A stretch of 15,468 nt of DNA from Candidatus Geohydrothermomicrobium daggyaiense (GCA_015711695.1 JACVIW010000024.1:1-15468), one strand, 5' to 3'. Counted from the first letter of the stretch, positions 1-7,312 are shown. The notes: generated by a model from the letters alone, not told the origin. Program-made: numbers and translations.

Positions 1-694
1 CGTAACTACTTTTAAGCTCCTCTTCTATTTCGCTCAACATTCTCCCTGTCATCTCGTAATTACCAGCGTTAAACATGCTTTTTGCCTCTTTGAGTCTGAG
101 ATCGCCCATTGCAACAAGGGGATTGGGTAAAACAGTTAGATATTCGGTTCCGGGACGAGGAATCCTTAGATCTTCAATGTATTCGGAGTGATCGACATAC
201 AATAAATCTATCCTGAGAAAATAAGCCGCGACCGCAGCGGCGCTCACCATAGATTTCTTACCTCCCGTGTTGCAAACAGCGCATGAGCAACTCGAGTCTT
301 TAGTCCATTCCAGCCATTTTTCCCCAACCTTTTCATAAAGTTCTAACGGGTTGTCAGCGTCAATCCGGTCCCGGTCATAACCAATTTCATGATCGCGGAG
401 GAACTCAACCTCCTTGATGATATGCGAGAGGTGGGGCTCCGTTTCAGAAGTGTATAGGAAATAAACACGTTTCGGCTTTACAGTCTCAAGCGTCAGGATG
501 ATGGGCTGGGGTGAAGTGCCCAGAGTAATGATCAATGAATCATACGGTCGTATGCGTTCCCGATTTTCCTGGATAAACTTCTTTTTAACCAGTGGAAAGA
601 CTTCGGTCCAATAAGCGTCTTGGGCACGAGGAAGGCCCATTTTTCTGGCTCTGGATAGCCACATCTCCGTAACTTCCTCGAGCTTTTTATTCAT
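1..694 (-). CDS. CARF-domain protein, CRISPR-ancillary type (Csm6/Csx1/Card1-like; partial, C-terminus off window)
   Basis: This is an open frame with no stop from 694 to the left window edge, so the C-terminal part is missing. About 230 residues are visible. A helical N-terminus is followed by a Rossmann-like segment: a beta-strand motif LIITLGTSPQPIILTLE, a second strand ending in VYFLYTSET, and further on CNTGGKKSMVSAAAVAAYF. The TGGKK/TGGTK loop after a strand is the ligand-binding signature of CARF domains (TIGR02710-like, Csm6, Csx1, Card1), which bind cyclic oligoadenylates made by type III CRISPR complexes. Two ATGs are possible. The one at 694 lies seven bases after GGAGG, while the one at 700 is only one base from it, so 694 is preferred. 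The effector domain (nuclease or other) would lie beyond the edge. An ECF sigma gene lies 229 bases upstream on the same strand. The family call rests on motif recognition only. Confidence 0.68.
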   Translation of the reverse strand, partial: MNKKLEEVTEMWLSRARKMGLPRAQDAYWTEVFPLVKKKFIQENRERIRPYDSLIITLGTSPQPIILTLETVKPKRVYFLYTSETEPHLSHIIKEVEFLRDHEIGYDRDRIDADNPLELYEKVGEKWLEWTKDSSCSCAVCNTGGKKSMVSAAAVAAYFLRIDLLYVDHSEYIEDLRIPRPGTEYLTVLPNPLVAMGDLRLKEAKSMFNAGNYEMTGRMLSEIEEELKSSY

Positions 695-874
695 TGCCAT
701 GCCTCCATAAACCTTACAATGCTTTAACTCACCGGACCCGATTCGAAACTTGCATACTCACGTATGGTTCAGGCGCAAAAGAAATCACAACCCATATTTC
801 TGCCGATATAATATCTTCTCACCACCCAAACAAATGAAAGGCGACCTTGCTTGGCGCTTTTACCCTAAACGTTA

Positions 875-896
875 ACTAACTTACCCTGGAGTTAGT
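875..896 (-). terminator. Hairpin just downstream of the sigma factor gene, possible weak terminator
   Basis: A perfect 7-bp inverted repeat (ACTAACT / AGTTAGT) with an 8-base loop lies about 28 bases past the stop of the sigma gene. The sequence that follows on the minus strand (TTAACGTTT) is only partly T-rich, so terminator function is tentative. It would separate the sigma gene from the CARF gene. Confidence 0.3.
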
Positions 897-923
897 CCCC
901 GAACGGAACAATTTCCTGAAGGT

Positions 924-1520
924 TTATTTTGACTGCAACCTGCCAGATATCCTCCTTCTCAATCGACAGAACCGTGTCCTTGCAGCTTGCGGGGTAATTC
1001 CCAGTGAAACAGAAATCTCTTCCCAGTTCATTTTGAACACCGCTCTGGCGAAGAGAAGAAATCGCTCATCACTGGATAGCGTGCTTAAGGTTTCACTGAG
1101 CACGATTTTATGGTGAAAATCTTGTGCGTTAACATTACTTCCAAGCCCAGAACCCCCCAGTGTTTCAAAATTGACCTTTCCGCTTCGAGTTTCCTTTCGC
1201 CATGCATCGATACCAGCGTGCTTGGAAATCCTTTGCAGGAGGTTGAAGCAATAATCATCACTGTGCAGCGAGAGAGAGCCTTCCAGCAGGCGACCCCATA
1301 TTTTCAATGCGGCTTCCTGAAGGTAATCTTCCTCGTCCTGCCAAAATGGAAGCATGTTCCTGCTTCCTATTTCTAACAACAATTTGCTGCGCGCTCTCCG
1401 ATAGGCAAGAGAGAAGGTATCCACATGAGAAGAAGCTACATTATTTGGCATCCCTCCGCCCCCTGCTCGGTCATCAGACCTGGTTGATGGTTGTAAGTGA
1501 TTGAAAATAATTTCGCTCAT
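924..1520 (-). CDS. RNA polymerase sigma factor, sigma-70 family, ECF-like
   Basis: The product is 198 residues and has the two-domain layout of ECF sigma factors. Region 2 spans about residues 35-113 and includes the acidic-aromatic helix DEEDYLQEAALKIWGRL, which in this family contacts core polymerase and the -10 element. A glycine/asparagine-rich linker follows, then region 4 at about 143-193 with the helix-turn-helix WEEISVSLGITPQAARTRFCRLRRRI, which would read the -35 element. The start at 1520 (MSEIIF) is chosen because GGGAGG lies five bases upstream; an ATG seven codons earlier has no such site. The N-terminal ~30 residues are extra and look disordered (serine/glycine-rich). No anti-sigma gene is beside it in the window. 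The CARF gene follows on the same strand after 229 bases, which may hint at a signalling link (inference). I am confident of the family and have no evidence for its regulon. Confidence 0.88.
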   Translation of the reverse strand: MSEIIFNHLQPSTRSDDRAGGGGMPNNVASSHVDTFSLAYRRARSKLLLEIGSRNMLPFWQDEEDYLQEAALKIWGRLLEGSLSLHSDDYCFNLLQRISKHAGIDAWRKETRSGKVNFETLGGSGLGSNVNAQDFHHKIVLSETLSTLSSDERFLLFARAVFKMNWEEISVSLGITPQAARTRFCRLRRRISGRLQSK

Positions 1521-1697
1521 TCCGACCTCCCGGGCATGCAAATAGCCACTCGTGTTCAGGGAGCAAAGGCCCCTGTTTTAGTGGCAGTTGCAAATCTGCC
1601 CGGTGAACAACCAGAAAGCGAATATTAAACGAAAAGTCTTATTCTTTTGACGCCCCATGGGAGACGCCACATCGGCATTTGTATTCTAACATAGGTC

Positions 1698-1719
1698 ACT
1701 GACAAATAACTGACAAATG
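1698..1719. repeat. Tandem 11-bp direct repeat in the sigma/trkA divergent intergenic region
   Basis: Two adjacent copies of ACTGACAAAT followed by A or G (10 of 11 bases identical). They lie between the divergently transcribed sigma factor and TrkA-like genes, where paired operator half-sites would be expected. The binding partner is unknown. Confidence 0.5.
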
Positions 1720-1781
1720 AGTAACTATCAAAACTCACAATTTAGTGCGAGCACAAAATTACGGAAATTCGAAATTTGGTG

Positions 1782-1863
1782 GCAGGCGCTGTTTTTGAAT
1801 AAAATTCATAATCAGAAGAGAATGATTTCTGGTTCATGCCAGAATCAACTTGTCAGCGCCTGC
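1782..1863 (+). promoter_or_regulatory. Candidate structured 5' leader of the TrkA-like operon
   Basis: A perfect 10-bp inverted repeat (GCAGGCGCTG at 1782-1791 and CAGCGCCTGC at 1854-1863) encloses a second hairpin at 1824-1846. The inner hairpin has arms GATTTCTGG and CCAGAATC with one bulged base and a 6-base loop. The element ends about ten bases before the purine-rich ribosome binding site (GGAAAGGGG) of the first TrkA-like gene, a position suited to control of translation. K+ transport genes are often under c-di-AMP riboswitch (ydaO) control, but I do not see the ydaO conserved core, so the class is unassigned. Confidence 0.45.
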
Positions 1864-1892
1864 ACACAAGGTCGGAAAGGGGTGCTGAGTTT

Positions 1893-3269
1893 TTGCATAT
1901 CGTTATTGCTGGATGCGGAAGAGTAGGCGCGAGCCTCGCCGAAATGCTCTCCTATGAGGGACATGATGTCGTCATTATCGACAGGGACATACGCTCCTTT
2001 GCCAGGCTGGGGCGAACTTTCAACGGGGTGACCATCGAGGGCATAGCGTTTGACGAGGAAGTTTTGAAGGAAGCCGGTATTGAATACGCCGATGTTTTTG
2101 CGGCGGTAACCAATTTCGACAGCACAAACCTCATGGCTTCCGAAATCGCCAAATCGGTTTTTGAGGTGCCTAAGGTAATCTCACGCCTTTACAACCCCGA
2201 TAAAGAACTCACCTTTTACAAAATGGGAATTGACTACATATGCGGCACCACTCTGATGACGAGCCGAATAAGAGAAAAGTTGTTCCAGGAGGAAGACCTA
2301 ATCATTCATGAGGATCTTCCCTCTGTTGGTCTTCAGGTAATCGAGGTTACTCTGCCAGCGAAAGTGAAAGGCAAAAAAGCATCTGATTTGAATTTAGGTA
2401 TTAGTTCAAGACTTATAATGCTTCTCCGCAATGGCGCTGTCATAGACCCAGCCACAAATCCCGAACTCCAGCAAAACGATAAAGCCATTATGCTTATGAG
2501 GAAAGACGGATGGCCTTATCTGCTCGAATGCCTCAGCGACACCCAATCCGCCAAGTGTGAACTGCTCCTTAAAGGCGGACCGCTCCCCGCAGAAAACACC
2601 CTAAATGAAGAGATAAAAATAATCATCGGCGGGTGTAGTCAAGTAGGAGCGCATCTTGGCTATCTCCTATCACTTGAAGGTTATGACGTGACCATAATTG
2701 ATGAGAACCCTGATCTATTCAGGCGACTTCCCCCGCGCTACGAAGGCAGGTGCATTGAAGGCGTGGTTTTCGAAGAGGATGTCTTGATTGAAGCCGGAAT
2801 CAAAGAAGCCTCTGCGTTTGTCTCCGTCACAAAATTTGACAACAAGAACCTCATGGCAGCTGAAGTCGCGCGACATATTTTCAAAGTCCCGCACGTTATG
2901 GCAAGACTTTTCAATCCAGACAAAGAGAGAACCTACCAGGCGCTCAACCTGAACTATGTATGCGGCACGAGGCTTTTAAAGCAGGCGCTTATTGAATTTA
3001 TACTCGAACCGGATGTAAGGGTTAGGACCTCATGTTTGAATAACATGTTTGATCTTGTCGAATTCGAGTGCCCGGAGCTGTGGGATCGGGCAGACGTCTC
3101 ATCTATAAGAAAAAAGATCGGATTACATTTTGCCTATATACTTCGCAGAGGAAGTGGCTACATGCCAAACGACGGTTTCGTGTTAAGAAAAGGAGATCAT
3201 ATAACCGCTTTGGTGAGTCAGACGAGTTTGAACAAGCTTGAGAAGCATATCAAGAAAAGTAAGGGGTGA
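1893..3269 (+). CDS. trkA: TrkA-like K+ uptake regulatory protein with two RCK (KTN) units
   Basis: This peripheral membrane regulator would gate a Trk/Ktr potassium transporter in response to nucleotides. The product is about 458 residues, the usual TrkA length, with order N-C-N-C: a Rossmann TrkA-N domain, a TrkA-C domain, then a second pair starting near residue 242. Unit 1 has an intact GxGxxG (GCGRVG, residues 7-12) and an acidic residue ending strand 2 (VVIIDRD), typical of NAD(H) binding. In unit 2 the motif reads GCSQVG, with serine in place of the second glycine, so its nucleotide binding may differ. The two units align closely (AGIEYADVFAAVTNFD against AGIKEASAFVSVTKFD). The start is taken as TTG at 1893, which puts methionine right before strand 1 and lies about ten bases after GGAAAGGGG. 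The ATG at 1836 would add 19 residues with no domain match and falls inside a predicted hairpin. No TrkH/KtrB transporter is in the window. Confidence 0.88.
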   Translation: MHIVIAGCGRVGASLAEMLSYEGHDVVIIDRDIRSFARLGRTFNGVTIEGIAFDEEVLKEAGIEYADVFAAVTNFDSTNLMASEIAKSVFEVPKVISRLYNPDKELTFYKMGIDYICGTTLMTSRIREKLFQEEDLIIHEDLPSVGLQVIEVTLPAKVKGKKASDLNLGISSRLIMLLRNGAVIDPATNPELQQNDKAIMLMRKDGWPYLLECLSDTQSAKCELLLKGGPLPAENTLNEEIKIIIGGCSQVGAHLGYLLSLEGYDVTIIDENPDLFRRLPPRYEGRCIEGVVFEEDVLIEAGIKEASAFVSVTKFDNKNLMAAEVARHIFKVPHVMARLFNPDKERTYQALNLNYVCGTRLLKQALIEFILEPDVRVRTSCLNNMFDLVEFECPELWDRADVSSIRKKIGLHFAYILRRGSGYMPNDGFVLRKGDHITALVSQTSLNKLEKHIKKSKG

Positions 3270-3275
3270 TCAAAG

Positions 3276-3932
3276 ATTCAGGTTGTCATCAGCGGCGGAG
3301 GAATGGTTGGCTCTTTCCTTGCCAAAGACCTCAGCGAAAAAGGGCACAACGTGGTGGTAATCGAAAAAGACCCGCAAATTTGCGAACGCATTGCGCGCAC
3401 AACGAAGGCGATTGTTATAAACGGGGACGCATGCGACTACCGCTACCAGGAGGAAGCCCGCGTGGATAAAGCGGATGTCTTCGCCGCGGTCACTGGAGAT
3501 GACGATGATAACCTTGTGGCGTGCCAGCTTGCGAAAACCTCTTTCAATGTACCAAGAACCGTGGCAAGGGTTAATAATCCCAAGAATGAGCGTATATTTA
3601 ACCTAATGGGAATTGACGCAATCTCAAGCACCACGATTATCGGGCACCTGATCGAGGAAGAGACAACCGTCGGGGACATAATAACTCTTCATCTCATGAG
3701 AAAAGGGAAATTCGCGATAGTTGAACTGGACATACCGGATACAGCTAAAAACGCATGTTCGAAACCGATAAAAGATCTAGGGCTTCCCAAAAACAGCGTG
3801 CTCGTCGCGCTTATCAGAGACGAAGAAGCCCTAATCCCTCGTGGAAATCACACACTCCAGCGTGGAGATACTGTAATTGCGATTACTTCTATAGAGCAAG
3901 AAAAAGAGTTAAAGGCTAAACTGACCACTTAG
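3276..3932 (+). CDS. TrkA/KtrA-like single-RCK K+ channel regulator, non-canonical ATT start likely
   Basis: About 218 residues: one TrkA-N Rossmann domain (GGGMVG at residues 7-12, VVVIEKD ending strand 2, AVTGDDDDN after strand 4) and one TrkA-C domain over roughly the last 80 residues. It matches KtrA-type proteins in size and follows the two-unit TrkA-like gene directly, so the pair probably co-assembles into a gating ring (inference). The first ATG (3303) would delete strand 1 and half of the dinucleotide loop, so it cannot be the real start. The frame is open upstream only to the stop of the previous gene at 3267-3269. Within it the ATT at 3276 gives strand 1 (QVVISGGG) and follows AAGGGGTGATC, a near-perfect anti-16S match, at good spacing. 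Alternatively, GTG at 3266 overlaps the upstream stop and would give MIKIQVVISGGG if one base (the G at 3275) were removed, which suggests a lesion or a sequencing error. Confidence 0.82.
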   Translation: MQVVISGGGMVGSFLAKDLSEKGHNVVVIEKDPQICERIARTTKAIVINGDACDYRYQEEARVDKADVFAAVTGDDDDNLVACQLAKTSFNVPRTVARVNNPKNERIFNLMGIDAISSTTIIGHLIEEETTVGDIITLHLMRKGKFAIVELDIPDTAKNACSKPIKDLGLPKNSVLVALIRDEEALIPRGNHTLQRGDTVIAITSIEQEKELKAKLTT

Positions 3933-3995
3933 GAACAAGTCAAGACATACCTAACAACTGAACTTGCAGTCAAACCATATTAAAATGACAACTCA

Positions 3996-4349
3996 TCATG
4001 GGTAGGTGTGAGTCGGGTCTCCGCTAGGGCAGATGGCTTTCCCTTCATCTGAATCCCAGTCATAACCTGTATGCGCAAGTGGGCACCTTGGTTCATCCCT
4101 TATATAACTTGGAACTAGAGAAATAACACCTGCGGGATATATACCATTTTCCACATAGAACGCGTTTGCCTGACCGTCGATAATCCGCAAGTTTGCCTGG
4201 CATGTCCTGCGCCTGGCATTCGCGAGAGTCTTGAACAAAACCGGAAGGGCTATGGAAACCAGAATCGCGAGGATAAAAATAACAATCATGAGTTCCATAA
4301 GAGTAAATCCAGAATCTTTCCTGCGCTTAGTTCGGTTAAACACCCTCAT
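3996..4349 (-). CDS. Type IV pilin-like / type II secretion pseudopilin (prepilin)
   Basis: A 117-residue prepilin. The N-terminus is a basic 14-residue leader ending in glycine, followed by FTLMELMIVIFILAILVSIA. This is the type III signal cut between Gly14 and Phe15 by prepilin peptidase (PilD), with the conserved Glu at mature position 5 and one hydrophobic helix that packs in the filament core. The small C-terminal part has three cysteines (50, 89, 107) and a proline-glycine-rich tail, resembling GspG-like pseudopilins and minor pilins of anaerobes. The frame continues upstream to 4568, but the start at 4349 is chosen because it gives a normal leader and is preceded by AAAAGGGG about ten bases away. 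No other pilus or secretion gene is in the window, so it is an orphan here. Whether it serves pili, secretion or DNA uptake cannot be told. Confidence 0.85.
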   Translation of the reverse strand: MRVFNRTKRRKDSGFTLMELMIVIFILAILVSIALPVLFKTLANARRRTCQANLRIIDGQANAFYVENGIYPAGVISLVPSYIRDEPRCPLAHTGYDWDSDEGKAICPSGDPTHTYP

Positions 4350-4433
4350 TTCAACCAAACCCCTTTTACCTTCTTCTAAAATAATTCTTTTAAAATAATA
4401 ACGAAAAATATAGCTTATAGTGTATATTTTACG

Positions 4434-4492
4434 CCCTGAAAAGGGAGAGAGGCAATAATCGTAATTAGATTGCCAAAAATAGCGTTTCGCTA
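4434..4492 (-). promoter_or_regulatory. Three adjacent hairpins in the leader of the pilin-like gene
   Basis: Reading the minus strand toward the pilin gene there is TAGCG-AAA-CGCTA followed by five T (4492 to 4475), then GGCAAT/ATTGCC with a 12-base loop (4474-4451), then CCCT/AGGG with a 4-base loop (4445-4434). The first hairpin with its T run looks like a short intrinsic terminator and so could be an attenuator. Pilin genes are often controlled by c-di-GMP riboswitches, but the conserved GEMM core is not recognisable here. The stems are short, so confidence is low. Confidence 0.3.
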
Positions 4493-4568
4493 AGCGCTTC
4501 AACCTGGCATCCCGGAGGCTTCTTCTCTTCTGTACTGCCTTAAAAAGCAAAAACCCCCTGGAAAACAA

Positions 4569-5172
4569 AAAGCGCCGCGACCGCTGGCGTTAACGTAAAA
4601 TTGGAAACTCCCAAACAAACTAATACCGAATAGCAATTAACCGGGCTTCCCAAGGATCCACAGTCTTATAATTAACTTCGTGGCTTCCCGATCGTTCTCC
4701 ATAATATTTAAAGGTTCGCCGCCCCGCCCGAGAGAGGGAATTTTTGTGTTATGAGCTTTTTGACTCTTATGATCCCCTTGAAATTAAATCAAGCGCACGT
4801 TCAAAAAAGGGCGACCGGGCGAAACTCCTATCAACTTCATTTACCCTATGTAGATTTCGAAAATCTCTTTTTATACTCAAGGTACTGGATGCGGCTTTTT
4901 TCGCGCGTGCACGTCAATCCAGTTGAAATAGAGTCAATCCATCATCATGAAATGAGAACCGGTTTTCGAGTTCACAATTTTGAACCGGCGGTAATATCGC
5001 TATTAGATAACATGAACTTGAAAACTGGCTTTTGTTCGCCGATTATATATATCGAGGAAATTATTATATTAGCTCGAAAGATAACTACGGAACTTTCTAT
5101 ACAAAAAAATAGTCGAAGAATGTAGAATAGCCATATAAGTAAGTAAATTCTGCATTTTGAGGTTTTATTAAA
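4569..5172. other. Gene-poor, AT-rich intergenic stretch
   Basis: No convincing gene is seen across about 600 bases. A frame of 124 codons (4751-5125, plus) lacks a ribosome binding site and any recognisable domain, and has irregular composition. Two short direct repeats occur: GAACCGG twice near 4958-4990, and GGCTTCCC twice near 4643-4690. The stretch sits between the divergent pilin-like (minus) and membrane-protein (plus) genes and presumably contains both promoters, but no clear -35/-10 pair can be fixed. A small RNA cannot be excluded. Confidence 0.5.
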
Positions 5173-5952
5173 ATGGCTGAACCACCGAAAATGACGGAAT
5201 TCGAAAAGGTTCTTGCCGAACAGGAAAAAGAAGAGAAGCAAGAACCGAGAAAAGTGCGGAAAGTCCACTGGCCAGCCCCAGGTACGGGCGCTCCCGGAGA
5301 ACCTGGCGCTCCTCACGGAAAAACGCCACCCGTTGGTGCTCCCAAACTTACTGCCGTTCCTTCAGAGAAACCGGGCGGAGAGCACGCACCTCTGAAGGAA
5401 GAAGAAGAGCGAAAACCGCCAGTGGCGCTCATAGCCGCACTTGTCCTTGTGCTCGTTGTTGGCGGTATAGTGTTAATGGTTGTAAGGGGGAAAGGGGGAT
5501 CGGAAGCTCCAGCTGAGAAAACAGATACCGCAGTTCAGCAACCCGCCCAGCCCCCCGCAAAAGGACCCACGCCTGGAACTCCGCCTGCTCCTGCAAAACC
5601 AGCTGGTGGCGGCGGAGGCGGGGGATCCTCTCCTTCTCCAAAACCAAGCGCGCAGGCTTCTTCTCCGGCAAAACAACCAACTAAAAACGACGATAAAGAT
5701 GTGCCAAGGCCAAGTGCAGCGAAAATATCTAAGGCAGAGCTCGAGTGGCTCGAAAAAAATATCAGCAATGAGTATCTGACATATGAAAAAGTTGTTCAAA
5801 TAGTAGGCGGAGAAGGCAGAAAACTTGCCGCAGACTATGATGAAGGCGGTGTTTACGTCGAGGTCTATGAATGGCCCGGTGAGGGGCTTGAAAAAGAATA
5901 CGTGCACCTAAAATTTTCCAACGGGAGGCTGAGCGAGATTAACCTCCATTAA
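5173..5952 (+). CDS. Single-pass membrane protein with P/A/G-rich linker and small C-terminal domain (DUF3862/BLIP-like)
   Basis: A 259-residue protein with no N-terminal signal. Residues 1-82 are charged and proline-rich, and 83-104 form one transmembrane helix (PPVALIAALVLVLVVGGIVL and following). Residues 105-185 are a low-complexity linker of proline, alanine, glycine, serine and lysine, including a run of seven glycines. Residues ~186-259 form a compact domain with LTYEKVVQIVGGEGRKL and a final strand pair ending HLKFSNGRLSEINL. That ending pattern (a helix with Y-x-x-V-x-x-I-x-G-G-x-G, then strands with F-x-N-G-x-L) resembles the DUF3862/BLIP-like fold of small secreted or lipoprotein domains. 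The topology predicted from charges is cytoplasmic N-terminus and exported C-terminal domain on a flexible stalk. The start has a modest GAGG ten bases upstream. Its function is unknown, and it converges with the phosphoesterase gene 54 bases downstream. Confidence 0.78.
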   Translation: MAEPPKMTEFEKVLAEQEKEEKQEPRKVRKVHWPAPGTGAPGEPGAPHGKTPPVGAPKLTAVPSEKPGGEHAPLKEEEERKPPVALIAALVLVLVVGGIVLMVVRGKGGSEAPAEKTDTAVQQPAQPPAKGPTPGTPPAPAKPAGGGGGGGSSPSPKPSAQASSPAKQPTKNDDKDVPRPSAAKISKAELEWLEKNISNEYLTYEKVVQIVGGEGRKLAADYDEGGVYVEVYEWPGEGLEKEYVHLKFSNGRLSEINLH

Positions 5953-6006
5953 TACCGGGTTCTTTTCCTCCGGATGAGCAGCAAATGATCGCGCCGACCT
6001 TTGAGG

Positions 6007-7110
6007 TCAACCCGTTAAGTCCACCTCAAAAAGATTCGCGGAATCAGCAATCTCAAGCAGTGTGCAGCAAGTATCAAAAAGTCCTTCATCGCCGAGCCAA
6101 CATCCCGTGTTTATCGCGAGTGTCTTAGATATGGGAAGCTCGAATTTACCCGGGCGGTGAGTGTGTCCGTAAACGAAATACTCCGGGTTTTCCGGGCAGA
6201 AATAGTTAAGAAGGGCTTCGATTTCCGCCGCGTTTTCTTCAATTGTGGTTCCCCTGTAAGTGGAAACACGCTCGTCCCCCTGTAAACCTAACAGCTTCCC
6301 AGTGCGGGAAAGCAGCCTGTAAAGCCTGTATCCACCGCTGGTGACACCCGGCACCTCAGCGCTAAGAGCGAGCATCTGATAAAAAGGGGAAAGAAACCGC
6401 TCCATGTCCTCAAGCCCGAGAGATTCGCTTCTACTAAGTATCAGTGATGCCAGAACAGAGTGACGGGGTCTCCATATCGAGCGCTCGAAAAAACCGAGGA
6501 GGTGCCCGTGGGTAAGGAGAACAGCCTTCCCCCTTACCTTTACCTGATGAATTGGGTAAACCATACTCAGGGGAACCCTTGCGCTAGAAGGTTTCAATAT
6601 ATCCATGACCGGGCAATCATCCGTCATGGGAAGGGAAATCTCCGGTGGGTCAAGTTCCCCTCCTCTCAATCTTTCCAAGTATTTTTCCTCATAAAGCATC
6701 CAGAATGCCCGGTGATCGTGGTTTCCCGGTATATATATCATCCGTGAGATATTCTCGAGTTCATAAAGGGCGGCTATCAGATCCCTTCCTCGCTCGAGTG
6801 CTTCCCTCAAAGGGACAAGCCAGAAATCGAAAACATCCCCCAGAAGAACCAGCTCGTCTATTCGCCCGAGAGCCTTAAGCACCTCGCATAGTCTCGATAT
6901 ATTCGCCTCTTCGGTGAGCAATTCATAAGGGTCGCCAAAGTGCGTGTCCGAAAGGACCACCAGCCTTTCAACGTCCCCGGTGTATCGGCTTTTTTCCCTC
7001 CAATCAAGCACTTTTGGTATTTTCGACGTTATGAGCTCGATAGTCCTTTTAGCCTCAAGAGCAATCTTCCTTGAGATTTCCTCGCTTCCAGCCATGTCGC
7101 GATTTTCCAC
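6007..7110 (-). CDS. Metallophosphoesterase (calcineurin-like, UDP-2,3-diacylglucosamine hydrolase-like)
   Basis: A 367-residue enzyme with all five motifs of the calcineurin-like phosphoesterase family: SDTHFGD (Asp55, His57), GDVFDFW (Asp92), GNHDH (Asn130, His131), THGH (His201, His203) and GHTHRP (315-320). Together these bind two metal ions and activate water for phosphoester cleavage. The GDVFDFW form and overall size recall LpxH-type and related phosphatases, but the ~40-residue N-terminal helix and the insertion of about 100 residues between THGH and GHTHRP are not typical of LpxH, so the substrate is uncertain. The start is ambiguous: a GTG at 7110 has only AAAG upstream, and an ATG at 7095 follows GGGTGG at 11 bases. 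It lies about 200 bases downstream of the CooC-like gene on the same strand and has its own leader with a tandem repeat, so it may be a separate unit. Confidence 0.9.
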   Translation of the reverse strand: MENRDMAGSEEISRKIALEAKRTIELITSKIPKVLDWREKSRYTGDVERLVVLSDTHFGDPYELLTEEANISRLCEVLKALGRIDELVLLGDVFDFWLVPLREALERGRDLIAALYELENISRMIYIPGNHDHRAFWMLYEEKYLERLRGGELDPPEISLPMTDDCPVMDILKPSSARVPLSMVYPIHQVKVRGKAVLLTHGHLLGFFERSIWRPRHSVLASLILSRSESLGLEDMERFLSPFYQMLALSAEVPGVTSGGYRLYRLLSRTGKLLGLQGDERVSTYRGTTIEENAAEIEALLNYFCPENPEYFVYGHTHRPGKFELPISKTLAINTGCWLGDEGLFDTCCTLLEIADSANLFEVDLTG

Positions 7111-7114
7111 CCAA

Positions 7115-7142
7115 TCTTTACTTTTATTTCTTTACTTTTATT
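7115..7142. repeat. Perfect 14-bp tandem repeat upstream of the phosphoesterase gene
   Basis: Two adjacent identical copies of TCTTTACTTTTATT (minus-strand reading AATAAAAGTAAAGA). The repeat ends five bases before the first possible start codon of the phosphoesterase gene, so it lies in its leader or ribosome-binding region. It could be a slippage product or a phase-variable spacer. Confidence 0.8.
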
Positions 7143-7312
7143 TAAAACTCAATATCCTTTGAATAAGTCACTTTATAAACCGCCATAATCATTTTGGACT
7201 TTCGATATCAGCTCCAGTCCAGATGATAATGTTTCGAGTAACGCCTACCATGCAGACAAACAAAGTAAACTCGCCTGTTCGTATGATCGGGCAATTTCAC
7301 GTGCCGCTCATT

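Noticed and set aside
730..775. Sequence GAAACTTGCAT followed by ACGTATGGTTC, reminiscent of the region before group II intron reverse transcriptases
   Set aside because: The complementary strand of the expected stem is missing and no reverse transcriptase or intron domains V/VI are in the window.
1782..1892. c-di-AMP (ydaO) riboswitch before the TrkA-like operon
   Set aside because: The context fits but the conserved core sequences of that class are not visible; kept only as an unclassified structured leader.
3267..3269. In-frame TGA between the two TrkA-like frames as a read-through or selenocysteine codon making one three-unit protein
   Set aside because: The first protein ends in a normal TrkA-C domain, a good ribosome binding site lies at the junction, and no SECIS-like hairpin is obvious; two genes are simpler.
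4751..5125. A 124-codon plus-strand frame in the gene-poor stretch
   Set aside because: No ribosome binding site, no recognisable domain and an AT-rich irregular composition; most likely a chance frame.
5429..5907. Long minus-strand frames opposite the P/A/G-rich membrane protein
   Set aside because: They are shadows caused by the GC-rich low-complexity coding sequence on the plus strand.
5996..6008. GACCT-TTG-AGGTC hairpin at the end of the phosphoesterase gene as a terminator
   Set aside because: Only five base pairs, overlaps the stop codon and has no T run on either side.
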